DNA of 47,456 bases from Cyanobacteria bacterium RU_5_0 (lineage in GTDB: Bacteria; Cyanobacteriota; Cyanobacteriia; Elainellales; Elainellaceae), in the NCBI GenBank assembly GCA_012033255.1, contig JAAUSF010000030.1, forward strand, positions 1-47,456, in the 5' to 3' direction. Below, piece by piece: positions 1-8,395 of the stretch. The translations under genes and the position numbers were made by a program. The notes beneath the pieces were generated by a model that saw only the letters and a program-made list of their open reading frames with translations, was not told the DNA's origin and made no database searches. Position 1 is the stretch's first letter, and the number at the start of each line of letters is the position of its first letter.

Positions 1-94
1 GGATGAGACTTCAGACTTGGAGCTTCAGGATTTTGTCGATCGGCTGGGATGAGACTTCAGCACTTGGAGCTTCAGGATTTTTGTCGATCGGCTG
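1..94. repeat. 48-bp tandem repeat, in-frame 16-codon unit, one copy frame-broken
   Basis: Positions 47-94 and 1-46 are near-identical copies, and a degenerate third copy starts at 95. The 47-94 copy is 48 bp, so it adds 16 codons to the reverse-strand HTH gene. The 1-46 copy lacks two single bases relative to it, one in a run of five T and one C after 'ttcag'. That throws the reverse frame into a stop at 11-13. Replication slippage is the likely origin (inference). Confidence 0.85.
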
Positions 95-352
95 GGATGA
101 AACCTCAAGATCCAGAGTGGAGATTTCTCTCCAGTCCAGTGCCAGTCTGCGGCTGAGTTCTTCAAACGTCGTGTAGTCAACCGGCTTCCCTGTCAGAAAA
201 TTGCTGACTGTGGCTAATGCAAACCCCACATCCTCAGCCAACGCTCTTTGGCTGGGAAAGCCGTTAAGTTTGAGTGCCAATTTGACTTTATCAATGTAAC
301 CCTGTTGAACTCTGAGTGATCTTGACATGGAGACCCTACTCATGAGCGGCAT
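11..352 (-). CDS. HTH-domain protein, probably the N-terminal part of a larger STAND/NB-ARC-type gene
   Basis: The product is about 113 aa. Residues 20-75 hold an HTH of the kind found at the N-terminus of cyanobacterial NB-ARC/AAA proteins (motifs FPSQRALAEDVG and VSNFLTGKPVD). ATG 352 is the longest start. The ATG at 328, giving MSRSLRV, has an AGGG 7-10 bases upstream and matches the usual family start better. The C-terminus is built from 16-residue tandem repeats (SSQPIDKNPEAPSAEV) and ends abruptly where the last repeat loses single bases. The full gene may therefore continue left of the window with a frameshift here. The HTH could bind DNA or act as an adaptor; nothing in the sequence decides this. 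Confidence 0.6.
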   Translation of the reverse strand: MPLMSRVSMSRSLRVQQGYIDKVKLALKLNGFPSQRALAEDVGFALATVSNFLTGKPVDYTTFEELSRRLALDWREISTLDLEVSSQPIDKNPEAPSAEVSSQPIDKILKLQV

Positions 353-523
353 TTTAATTTTACAGGATCGAAGTCATCACGCAAGCAGTTACAAGTCAGG
401 GACAAGTTAGTCATTCCTTAGACTTGAACTCAGTTAACAGTAGAGTTTGATGAACCTATCAGGTTCAACCCTGTTATCGATGCCTTGATTAATGAACGAT
501 TCAGCCCCCATAAGGTCTAAACC

Positions 524-802
524 ATGAAACTCACTTTTCGCGGACACTCTTACAAAGTTCCTGCCCCCATCCAGATTAGCTCGGCTTCTATGAACCAAAC
601 CAAAGTTGAGCTAATTTATCGGGGGCACAAATACTACACCACTCCACCTCCTGCGGTAGTTTCTGAAGCGATCGAACCCGATGAATCAACAGTAACCCTA
701 ATCTATCGGGGAACTATTTACGATCGTAAACTTCAACCCCCCAACCTCTATCAAAAATTTCGTGCGATTAACTGGCGCTATCAGCACCTCGCGGAGGGCT
801 AA
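524..802 (+). CDS. DUF4278 protein with three repeats
   Basis: A small protein (92 aa) made of three copies of the DUF4278 motif: LTFRGHSY at residues 3-10, LIYRGHKY near 30-37 and LIYRGTIY near 58-65. DUF4278 occurs mostly in cyanobacteria and has no established function. The stop codon directly abuts the ATG of the next gene at 803, so the two are probably co-transcribed. There is no signal peptide or membrane segment. The divergent HTH gene to the left leaves about 170 bp for promoters. Confidence 0.75.
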   Translation: MKLTFRGHSYKVPAPIQISSASMNQTKVELIYRGHKYYTTPPPAVVSEAIEPDESTVTLIYRGTIYDRKLQPPNLYQKFRAINWRYQHLAEG

Positions 803-1042
803 ATGCAAAGTAGCCCAACGTCTCTGAACGCCGCTACTTCCACTTCCACACCCCCCAACCCAACCCCGCAAACTGATGTTGCGCGATCGAATACCATCAT
901 CAGTTCTCTGGCGATCGTCCTTCCTGTAGTGGTCGTCTGTGCGATCGTGGGGTATCGAAAGTACCGAGCTACGATTCTGCGGCGGCGAATTCAACGTCTG
1001 AACCAACTATGGCAGCTAGAGTCCAGCCAAAAACTATCTTAA
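803..1042 (+). CDS. small single-pass membrane protein
   Basis: 79 aa. A Ser/Thr/Pro-rich N-terminus (residues 1-28) is followed by one hydrophobic helix (about 30-50, ISSLAIVLPVVVVCAIVG). The C-terminal tail is basic (YRKYRATILRRRIQRL), which predicts that end to be cytoplasmic. The ATG immediately follows the stop of the DUF4278 gene, so translation is probably coupled. I recognise no family. The reverse-strand reading frame over this region is a shadow. Confidence 0.55.
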   Translation: MQSSPTSLNAATSTSTPPNPTPQTDVARSNTIISSLAIVLPVVVVCAIVGYRKYRATILRRRIQRLNQLWQLESSQKLS

Positions 1043-1188
1043 TCGGGCGATCGCAATTCTAAACGAGTTGTAAGCACAAGTCTCTGACTTCTTCGAGAAG
1101 TCGAAGATCGGGATCTGGTTGATTAACAAAGTAATCGAATTGCACTTGTCAACTTTCACGTTCACTTAATTTGGACTTGAGAGGCAAT

Positions 1189-2004
1189 ATGGCAACTCTT
1201 TTTTCAGGTCAAAGTCTATATCCAGGGCAAAGATTGCGATCTAATAATCAGCTTTACACACTGACGATGCAATTTGATGGCAATGTTGTTCTTTACAATC
1301 GGTATTGTAAACCGATTTGGGCAACAAATACAGGGAGATTAATCACGCCGCGTGAGTTTATCATGCAAACGGATGGGAACTTGGTTCTTTATGACACGAA
1401 TGGTTCTCCAAAATGGGCTAGTAATACATGGAATAACCCTGGAGCATTTCTCAATATTCAAGACGACGGTAATCTCGTCGTTTACCGATTTGGCGCTCAA
1501 ACTGAGACGGCGGATAATGTGTTGTGGGCAGCAGGCAGTAACGATATGCCAACACAAGGCGGACAAGGTGGACAAGGGGCACCGAATGCTCAAGCTCAAG
1601 AACTTTTGGACGCCCACAATCACTACCGAGCCGAAGTGGGAGTTCCCCCCCTGCAATGGTCAGACCGTTTGGCGGCGAATGCCCAACAGTGGGCAAATCA
1701 CTTGGCTGCAACAGGAACATTTGAACATAGTGGGGCTGGAGAAAACCTGGCGCAAGGCAGTGCTGGCAGGTTTTCTGTCACTCAGCTAGTCGATATGTGG
1801 GGTGCCGAGAAGCAGTCCTTCAAGTACGGTACTTTTCCCGATGTCTCCACTACCGAAAATTGGAGTGATGTGGGTCACTACACTCAAATGGTTTGGCGAA
1901 AAACGACAGAAGTTGGCTGTAGTTTAGCAAGGGGCAATGGCAACGATATCCTGGTGTGTCACTATAATCCGGCAGGAAATGTGATCGGGCAAGGCGTTTT
2001 TTAG
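1189..2004 (+). CDS. B-lectin (bulb-type) plus CAP/SCP domain protein
   Basis: About 271 aa. I chose ATG 1189 because it has a GAGAGG-type ribosome site just upstream; a TTG at 1171 would add six residues. The N-terminal half is a bulb-type mannose-binding lectin fold with three exact QxDxNxVxY sites: QFDGNVVLY, QTDGNLVLY and QDDGNLVVY. A Gly/Gln linker (GGQGGQG) leads to a CAP/SCP domain with AHNHYR, the EHSGAGENLA segment, GHYTQMVW and VCHYNPAGN, which are the CAP1/CAP2 signatures. CAP proteins are usually secreted, but no signal peptide is visible here. Sugar binding is inferred from the motifs; what the CAP domain does is unknown. Confidence 0.85.
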   Translation: MATLFSGQSLYPGQRLRSNNQLYTLTMQFDGNVVLYNRYCKPIWATNTGRLITPREFIMQTDGNLVLYDTNGSPKWASNTWNNPGAFLNIQDDGNLVVYRFGAQTETADNVLWAAGSNDMPTQGGQGGQGAPNAQAQELLDAHNHYRAEVGVPPLQWSDRLAANAQQWANHLAATGTFEHSGAGENLAQGSAGRFSVTQLVDMWGAEKQSFKYGTFPDVSTTENWSDVGHYTQMVWRKTTEVGCSLARGNGNDILVCHYNPAGNVIGQGVF

Positions 2005-2242
2005 TAACCATCACTTTGTTTTTAATTTGCTCGGTTGAGAGTGCTGTCAAATCCGGCAATTAAACCTGAAACATGCGATCGACCCTTTCATCCAATGCGT
2101 TCACACAGATAACGCACAGGAACGATCGCTGAAAGAATTTACTCACTAGGAATAATCATAACGGTAGATGAACAGGTCGGGGCTGCCACTCGAAAAGTAC
2201 TGGGTTTGTGAACCATTTTGCACTTCAGTAAGGAACATAGAG

Positions 2243-2629
2243 ATGATGATAAATGACTCAACTGGAACAATACCCAATTCCATGTCAGAGTTTGTGGTAG
2301 AAGCCTGTGAACATATCAACCAGCGAGATGCCACCGCATTGAGAGGGAGCTTTGATGGATTGCTTCAAGATGCACCGATGACTTCAACGGCTGTTGTCAA
2401 TGCGTTGTCTCAGCAGTTAATCTACCAGTTGCAACTGATCCTACCGAATGCCTTTGTCAGCTTCGATGATTTGAAGGTGGATTTACTGGATGCCGCCTTT
2501 CCCTACCTGCAATCGCCAGCTAAGCAAGCCCTGCAAAAAGCCATTGATGATCGCGGCATTCCCATGCCGGTCAACTCTGCGTATCGCACGATCGCCCAGC
2601 AAATGTGCCGATGGAATGGTCGGGGCTAA
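2243..2629 (+). pseudogene. truncated peptidase M15-like (DD-carboxypeptidase-type) N-terminal fragment
   Basis: I chose ATG 2243 because it has AAGGA 8 bases upstream; an ATG at 2168 would add 25 residues. The product (about 128 aa) ends at VNSAYRTIAQQM and then RWNGRG. In cyanobacterial M15-type peptidases a similar VNSxYRTxAQQ segment precedes the zinc-binding core, which is absent here. The caspase gene starts 75 bp further on, so no catalytic half remains. The family call rests on that short motif and is moderate at best. It could also be an intact small protein of unknown function. Confidence 0.4.
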
Positions 2630-2703
2630 AACTCGTGAATTCCTGGCTTAAGCCTTTGAGTGATGCAAATCCATTTTGTAGCTGAAATAAACGAGGAAAA
2701 GTG

Positions 2704-4872
2704 ATGCCAGAACAACCATCGACGATCCATGCCCTCCTGATTGGGATTGATGACTACAAATCTAGCCAACTCTATGGCAACCTTAAGGGGGCAGTCCGCG
2801 ATATTAATGCAGTCGAAACTTACCTCAAGCAAACCTTCCAGATTCCACCAGAGCGGATCTGCAAGCTCATTGCGCCCAATCCAGAAGACACTGATCGGCT
2901 AAACACTCAATCTGCCCAAGCACAAGAGCCGACCTACGAAAAGCCGACCTACGAAAATATCGTCAACGCTTTCAAGGACATTACCAAAATCGCCCAACCG
3001 GGAGAGCAAGTCTACATTCACTATGCTGGACATGGCGGACGGATGACGACCGTCTATCCAACCTTGAAACAGGGGAGCGGGACACAAAACGATGAAGGGA
3101 TTGTGCCTATGGATATTGGCAATACCGCAGAGGGGCGTTATCTGCGGGATGTGGAAATGACAACGCTGCTCAAGCGCATGACAGATAAGGGGTTAATCGT
3201 AACAGTAATTCTTGACTGTTGCCATTCGGGTGACGCAACCCGTGGAGATATCAAAATCAGAGGTGGGAGACAAACGGATACCCTGAATCGAACGGGTGAG
3301 AGCTTGGTGGCTGAACGAGAAGAGCTAGAACGCAACTGGCTCGAAGAAACCCGTCATCAAGGAGTTCGTGTAGCAGGTTTACCCAAAGCCAGGAAGTATG
3401 TTTTACTGGCGGCTTGTCGTCCCAATGAATACGCCCATGAATATCCAGTGAATGGTGAACAGCGCGGCGCATTGACCTACTGGATGATGGATACTCTGAA
3501 CGGCATTGCCACCAGTGGTTTACCACTGACCTATAAACTGCTGCACGATCGCGTCAATGCCCAAATTCAAAGTCAGTTTCCGCATCGGCAGATGCCAATG
3601 ATTGTGGGCGAGAGCGATCGCCTGGTGTTTGGCAGCGATCGAGGGTCTACCCCTTTTACGGTTTCTGTAACCACTGTGATCCCCAACAAAATGAGTTCAG
3701 GTACTCAAGTGACATTAAATGCGGGGCAAGCGCAAGGATTGAGCAAAGGAACCCGCTTTTCGATTTATCCATTCAAAACCACTGACTTTACTGACAAGAC
3801 GCGACAGGTGGCGATCGTTGAGCTAACAAAGGTCGATGCGTCTCAGTCAACGGCGAGAGTCCTGATGCCAGAAGAAGGCGGCATTGAGGTCAAGGGCACC
3901 CTGGAATTTGGTGCCCCAGCAATCATGGTTTCTGCTCCGGTTGAATTGGTGCAACGAGTTCGCTTGATTGACGATAAGGTTGCGGGTGAGCAGGAGCATG
4001 AACTGCCGTCAAACTGGGTCGATCGGCAGAAAGAGGCACTGGACAAAGTTCGACAAGCTCTGGCGGGCAATGGCTGGATTGTGGAAGAGCAAGCAGGAGA
4101 ATCAGCACTTTATCAGGTGGCGATCGATCGACAGGGAAACTACGAAATCTGCAAAGGCATGCCCATTCCCAATCTCAGACCGTTCCTGTCAATTGATGAT
4201 CCTGATAATCCAGCCGCCCCTCAGCAAGTGGTCGATCGGCTGGTTCATCTGGCAAAATATCAAGCTGTGCAAAGTTTAGATAACTCCAGTTCAAAGCTGA
4301 CTCAGGCGATCGAAGTTGAGTTGTTGCAAGAGGATGGAACTGCGTTTGATGATCCGCAAAATCCAGTTGTTCAAGATGGGGATATTATCTGTCTCCGTTT
4401 AACCAATATGGGAAATCAACCCCTCAAAGTCGCTGTACTGGATATTGAACCGACATGGGCCGTGTCACAGTTACCCATTGGTGGGATGGAGTCCCCTTTC
4501 TTCAACCTTGACAAAGGGGCTAGAGAAGAAATTCCATTGCAGATGAGTCTTCCAGACGACAACGCTTATCAGCAGGCAAGGGAAATCTTTAAAGTATTTG
4601 CAATTCAAAAGGGATTGGCGGACTTCCGCTGGTTAACGCTACCCGCATTGGATGAACCCCCCGAACCCCAAGGAGCCAAATTTGACGACGAATTGACAGA
4701 AGTTGTGACTAGAGGGGAAGAACCGGAAGGGATTAATCCGCTCAATAATCTGCTGAAAATGATTGGGGCTGATTCAGATAAAGCGCCCAACGTAACGCGA
4801 TCGGCTATTCCTGTGGTCGATCCAAAACAGGACTGGGTGACGAAGCAGGTGCAGCTTGTGGTGAAACGGTGA
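2704..4872 (+). CDS. caspase-family (C14) protease with C-terminal DUF4384-like domain
   Basis: 722 aa from ATG 2704 (GAGGAAAA just upstream; a GTG at 2701 is also in frame). The N-terminal caspase/orthocaspase fold starts at ALLIGIDDY. The dyad is visible: His110 in HYAGHGG and Cys173 in LDCCHSGD. Residues about 77-86 are a duplicated PTYEK/PTYEN caused by a 15-bp tandem repeat. The middle contains LNAGQAQGLSKGTRFSIYPF, typical of the beta domain next to DUF4384. Residues about 540-650 (LLQEDGTAFDDP to RWLTLPALD) look DUF4384-like. There is no signal peptide or membrane helix, so it is probably a cytoplasmic Arg/Lys-specific orthocaspase-type protease. Its substrate is unknown. Confidence 0.9.
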   Translation: MPEQPSTIHALLIGIDDYKSSQLYGNLKGAVRDINAVETYLKQTFQIPPERICKLIAPNPEDTDRLNTQSAQAQEPTYEKPTYENIVNAFKDITKIAQPGEQVYIHYAGHGGRMTTVYPTLKQGSGTQNDEGIVPMDIGNTAEGRYLRDVEMTTLLKRMTDKGLIVTVILDCCHSGDATRGDIKIRGGRQTDTLNRTGESLVAEREELERNWLEETRHQGVRVAGLPKARKYVLLAACRPNEYAHEYPVNGEQRGALTYWMMDTLNGIATSGLPLTYKLLHDRVNAQIQSQFPHRQMPMIVGESDRLVFGSDRGSTPFTVSVTTVIPNKMSSGTQVTLNAGQAQGLSKGTRFSIYPFKTTDFTDKTRQVAIVELTKVDASQSTARVLMPEEGGIEVKGTLEFGAPAIMVSAPVELVQRVRLIDDKVAGEQEHELPSNWVDRQKEALDKVRQALAGNGWIVEEQAGESALYQVAIDRQGNYEICKGMPIPNLRPFLSIDDPDNPAAPQQVVDRLVHLAKYQAVQSLDNSSSKLTQAIEVELLQEDGTAFDDPQNPVVQDGDIICLRLTNMGNQPLKVAVLDIEPTWAVSQLPIGGMESPFFNLDKGAREEIPLQMSLPDDNAYQQAREIFKVFAIQKGLADFRWLTLPALDEPPEPQGAKFDDELTEVVTRGEEPEGINPLNNLLKMIGADSDKAPNVTRSAIPVVDPKQDWVTKQVQLVVKR

Positions 4873-4960
4873 TTGATGTAAGGCTCAGGGATTCCGACTT
4901 AGAGGATGGTTTAAAAGGTAGCCGTGGCTACCCGAACCGCCCGCTAGCCCCAACTCTAGT

Positions 4961-5122
4961 TACGGTGTACACTTAAATACCCCCTCATCCCTCACCCCCT
5001 TCCCCCACGCGGGGAGAAGGGGAGCCAGAAGGAGAGGCTCTGGAGTTTGGTACCCCCTCTCCCGTGGCTGGGAGAGGGAGTAGGGGGTGAGAGCAACCCC
5101 GTGCCAAGGAAAGTACACCGTA
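4961..5122. repeat. MITE-like element with terminal inverted repeats
   Basis: The ends are TACGGTGTACACTT (4961-4974) and its imperfect complement AAGTACACCGTA (5111-5122). The interior carries 'cccctcatccctcacccc' and 'ccctctcccgtggctgggagaggg'-type palindromes on both sides, so the whole unit can fold. It has no coding capacity. Confidence 0.6.
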
Positions 5123-5237
5123 GCAACTTTGGGGGAAACAAGAGTCAAAGTCCCCCAGAATTAGGGGATTTAGGGGGCAAATGCGGTACATTTGATACTT
5201 TTCAGGTAGCCCTATTTTGTAAATGATGGGGAAAAGC

Positions 5238-5290
5238 CGTAGCACAGTCGTCTCGACTGTCACCCAGACAGGCAAGATGCCTGCGCTACG
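5238..5290. repeat. hairpin dispersed repeat ending CGTAGC/GCTACG
   Basis: The unit starts CGTAGCACAG and ends CTGCGCTACG, with internal complementary blocks (ACAGTCG/CGACTGT and AGGCAAGATGCCT). This type of sequence is scattered widely in filamentous cyanobacteria. It may act as a terminator or simply be selfish DNA. Confidence 0.6.
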
Positions 5291-5463
5291 AATGGCGAAA
5301 TTCGACGAGATCAGTTTTCTCTATCCTTTACGAAATAGCACCACCACTTTTCAAACACCCGCTTAGAGGAGTCCCCAATTTTTCCATCTAGCGAGACAAA
5401 ACAATTGAGTTGTTGAAAGAGTTTTGCTTTTCTCCATCTTTTACTAGATAGGATTTCAACATT

Positions 5464-6906
5464 ATGAAAATTTTATTCCTTTCCGCTAATCCTCCAGGAA
5501 CTGCCAAATTAGATTTGGATAAAGAGGTCAGCAAAATAGAGGATGGTTTGCGGCGATCAAAGCTGCGCGATCAGTTTCAGCTTAAGTCAGAATGGGCAGT
5601 CGATTCAAATTCCCTACGACGAGCGTTACTGGAAGAAACCCCTGATATTGTACATTTTTCTGGACATGGAGAAGGGCAAACAGGATTAGTGCTAGTCGGT
5701 CAGGATGGGCAACCTAAACCCGCCACAGGTGAGGCACTCTCTGGACTATTCAAGCAGTTCCCAAGTATAAAATGTGTACTGCTTAATGCCTGTTATGCAG
5801 AAGCGCAGGCAGAGGCAATTGTTCAGCATATTGATTATGTTATTGGCATGAAACAATCTGTACGGGATGATGCAGCGATCGCATTTGCTACAGGATTTTA
5901 TGATGGCTTAGGGTATGGAAAGTCGATCGATATTGCATTTGAGTTAGGTCGTAACGCGATTCAATTTGAACTTGCCAGTTTTTCTGGGACAAAACGAGCG
6001 GGCAAGCTTATTCCAGTTGATCTTGAAAAAGTTGAACCACTACCCGATCATCTCATTCCAGTGTTGCTTAAGAAAAAGACAGAAACAACTGAAAGTTTAA
6101 CGAATCATACCACTTCATCTTCTGAGAGAAACTCTTTATCTGAAAAGCTGCGAAAGGACGATATCACTAAAGCAGAAGCTCTCAAGATCTATCGATTACG
6201 AGTTCAAGAATTTTTGGCTGATTTTAAGCTAACTCAGATTGAAAAGTTTCAGCTTGCAATCCTTGCAAATGTTTTAGGACTTCCTGAAACAGATGCCAAT
6301 CAAATCTTGCAGGAAGAACAGAAAAAGCAACAATATAATGCTCAATCAGCAACAAATCGTCAGTCATGGTTTACAAAGATTGACAAGCTAAAAATTATTT
6401 CTGGATGTGTCGCTGTTTTAATTGCATCAGCAGGAAGTTTTTTAGTCTATAAACAAACAACTCCTAAATATGATCAATTACAAACCCTCTTAGAGAACGA
6501 GGATTGGAAAAGTGCGGATGACGAAACCGCCCGAATAATGTGGACAATAGCTGATAGACAGCAAGAAAGAAGCCTCAGAGTAGAAGACTTTGAAAAGATC
6601 CCTTGCTCTGATTTACGTGACATTGACGATCTCTGGGAAAAATATAGTAAAAACCACTTCGGCTTTGATGTGCAGAAGCGCATCTGGTTATCCAGTGATG
6701 TAAACAGTGATTTAGGTAAGTTTGTCGATCGGGTTGAATGGGGACAACGCCAGGAAGATGGTTCATTTTTTTATTGGTTGATGGATGAAAAATCTTTTGA
6801 TCTGAGTGTTCCAGCCGGAAAACTGCCCTGGGCAGTGACCTACTACGGGGGGAATGACGATACACGCAATCGCTATATGTCAAGACTTATCCAATGCTTA
6901 CCATAA
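5464..6906 (+). CDS. CHAT protease-like protein with transmembrane helix and C-terminal GUN4 domain
   Basis: 480 aa. Residues 1-175 form a CHAT-like caspase-fold domain (start KILFLSANPPG) with His68 in HFSGHGEG and Cys110 in LLNACYAE. Residues about 226-290 are a charged helical segment. One membrane helix spans about 311-329. Residues 336-476 match GUN4: LLENEDWKSADDET, then IPCSDLRDIDDLWEKYS and HFGFDVQ. GUN4 domains bind porphyrins such as Mg-protoporphyrin and stimulate Mg-chelatase. A GUN4 sensor across a membrane from a CHAT domain suggests porphyrin-triggered proteolysis or scaffold assembly (inference). It is preceded by repeat-rich DNA and stands alone as a transcription unit. Confidence 0.88.
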   Translation: MKILFLSANPPGTAKLDLDKEVSKIEDGLRRSKLRDQFQLKSEWAVDSNSLRRALLEETPDIVHFSGHGEGQTGLVLVGQDGQPKPATGEALSGLFKQFPSIKCVLLNACYAEAQAEAIVQHIDYVIGMKQSVRDDAAIAFATGFYDGLGYGKSIDIAFELGRNAIQFELASFSGTKRAGKLIPVDLEKVEPLPDHLIPVLLKKKTETTESLTNHTTSSSERNSLSEKLRKDDITKAEALKIYRLRVQEFLADFKLTQIEKFQLAILANVLGLPETDANQILQEEQKKQQYNAQSATNRQSWFTKIDKLKIISGCVAVLIASAGSFLVYKQTTPKYDQLQTLLENEDWKSADDETARIMWTIADRQQERSLRVEDFEKIPCSDLRDIDDLWEKYSKNHFGFDVQKRIWLSSDVNSDLGKFVDRVEWGQRQEDGSFFYWLMDEKSFDLSVPAGKLPWAVTYYGGNDDTRNRYMSRLIQCLP

Positions 6907-6982
6907 ACCAACTATGGTAGACAGCAGTGAATAAAATGACTAAGAGGGAAGGGAAGCATTGTAATGCCAAGGTGCAAGTGCA

Positions 6983-7990
6983 ATGAAACGATCGCTAACA
7001 TGCATCCTGCTGCCGCTGTTGCTCAGTCAGGGGATAGCAATCGCTCAAACCGAACTCCCCAATTCGATCGATTCTCAAGCTCAAACGGCTCCTGTATCAA
7101 CGACTTCAACCACCGGATTACAGCCCAGCATTATTCCGCTCAAAGGCACTGATCAAATCCAACTTCAATTGGTGAACTGTAACTGGATACTAGACTGCGC
7201 CCTTGCCAACCTGCTATTACCTGCCAGTACCCGGATTGATCACCTGCAACTTCAGTTTGATAATCCGGCTCTCGTTCCGGCTCAGGTTCTCAACACGGCT
7301 ACGGTCGTTCAGGGAAATTTCACCCGCTATCAACTGACTGATACCTTTTCTGTTCCGCCAGGCGTGCAAACCCTGGCTGCCAATCAGATTGTTAGCCTGC
7401 CCCTGACGCTGAACCGCTTCGCCATGCCGCCCGATCAATATACTGGAGCGATTTATCTCACCTTGGCGAATCAAACCAATCGTCTTGTATTGCCGGTCAG
7501 CCTCAATGTCAGAAGTGGGCCGCTCTTACCGTTGCTCATTCTTTTGGTGGGAGTGGTGTTGGGTCGGTTGTTCAAATATATGCAGGAGCAGGGGGGGCCA
7601 CAAGCCGAAGCTCGCAAAAAAGTGTATCAACTGGAAGCAGACTTGAAAAACGCCCATCCCGATGATCAAAAACGGCTGGCGAGTATGGTCAAACAGGCCC
7701 GCGATCGGGTCTATCGGCAACAGCTAGAGGCTGCAAATACACAAGTCACAGTGGTGCAGGGTCGGCTGGAGGTCTTGACCCAACTGCGATCGATCGAAAC
7801 GAGCTTTCAAGCGAAAGGGGAAGATGCTCCAGATCAAGTGTTCGAGCAAATTGCTCAGGCTCGAGAAGAAATTCGGCTGGGCAACGACGAAGCGGCAAAA
7901 ACGACCTTAGATCAAATCACTGAAGTGTTGCTGCAAATGCCAACCCGACGCGGAGCAGGCGATGATTCGGAGGCGATGAAAAGACATTGA
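6983..7990 (+). CDS. membrane-anchored protein with secreted beta domain and cytoplasmic coiled coil
   Basis: 335 aa; AAGGTG lies about 9 bases before ATG 6983. A signal peptide (about 1-21, cut near AIAQ) is followed by an exported beta-sandwich-like region (about 45-175) rich in hydrophobic/Thr alternation, as in surface Ig-like domains. A membrane helix spans about 179-198 (PLLPLLILLVGVVLGRLF). A long charged helical region follows (200-325, EARKKVYQLEADLK onwards), predicted cytoplasmic and coiled-coil. I recognise no family. It overlaps the next membrane protein by four bases and lies just before the caspase-STAND gene, so the pair may be its membrane partner. Confidence 0.65.
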   Translation: MKRSLTCILLPLLLSQGIAIAQTELPNSIDSQAQTAPVSTTSTTGLQPSIIPLKGTDQIQLQLVNCNWILDCALANLLLPASTRIDHLQLQFDNPALVPAQVLNTATVVQGNFTRYQLTDTFSVPPGVQTLAANQIVSLPLTLNRFAMPPDQYTGAIYLTLANQTNRLVLPVSLNVRSGPLLPLLILLVGVVLGRLFKYMQEQGGPQAEARKKVYQLEADLKNAHPDDQKRLASMVKQARDRVYRQQLEAANTQVTVVQGRLEVLTQLRSIETSFQAKGEDAPDQVFEQIAQAREEIRLGNDEAAKTTLDQITEVLLQMPTRRGAGDDSEAMKRH

Positions 7991-8325
7991 CCCACGCCGC
8001 CGCATCGCTGGATCAAAATGCGCGGAGTCTGGCGATCGCCCCCCAACCCCCAACATGGATGGATCAATTACAGCGAGTTCTGATCGATCTATCTGGACTC
8101 TCTGATTTGGTACGGGCAGAAGCGACCTATTGGTTTGTGCGACCGTTGCTCTATGGAGTGTTATTGGTCGGGCTGACGATCGTTGGGCTAAACACCCTGT
8201 ATATCGAGAAGGGAGAGGCGTTTGGAGCCAGACCGTTATCGGACTATTTGGGACTATTGCTTTGGGGATTGAGTGCCGATGTCGCCAGCCGCAGTCTGAG
8301 TGGTTTACAGGAACAGAGAGAGTAA
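7987..8325 (+). CDS. small two-helix membrane protein
   Basis: 112 aa if the TTG at 7987 is used, which overlaps the upstream stop as TTGA and implies translational coupling. An in-frame ATG at 8059 would give 88 aa. Two hydrophobic segments are visible: LLYGVLLVGLTIVGLNTL and DYLGLLLWGLSADV. The N-terminus contains a possible amphipathic stretch (MDQLQRVLIDLSGLSDLV). I recognise no family. It sits 70 bp before the caspase-STAND-WD40 gene. Confidence 0.6.
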   Translation: MTHAAASLDQNARSLAIAPQPPTWMDQLQRVLIDLSGLSDLVRAEATYWFVRPLLYGVLLVGLTIVGLNTLYIEKGEAFGARPLSDYLGLLLWGLSADVASRSLSGLQEQRE

Positions 8326-8395
8326 CTCTATAACGATTCTTGTGAATTGGAATTCCCTGAACTATCACTAACCTTGTTTATCAAAGGTATCTAAT

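Larger units (their letters stand above)
4873..5463. other. 590-bp gene-free stretch filled with dispersed repeats
   Basis: I find no credible gene here. It holds a MITE-like element (4961-5122), a CCCCCAGAATTAGGGGATTTAG-type dispersed repeat around 5152-5178, and a hairpin at 5238-5290. All are forms that commonly litter cyanobacterial intergenic DNA. The promoter of the CHAT-GUN4 gene must lie in the last 150 bp, but I cannot define it. Confidence 0.7.

Noticed and set aside
1339..1789. Overlapping frames on both strands inside the lectin/CAP gene
   Set aside because: The lectin and CAP motifs lie in the single frame 1189-2004, and the others have no motifs.
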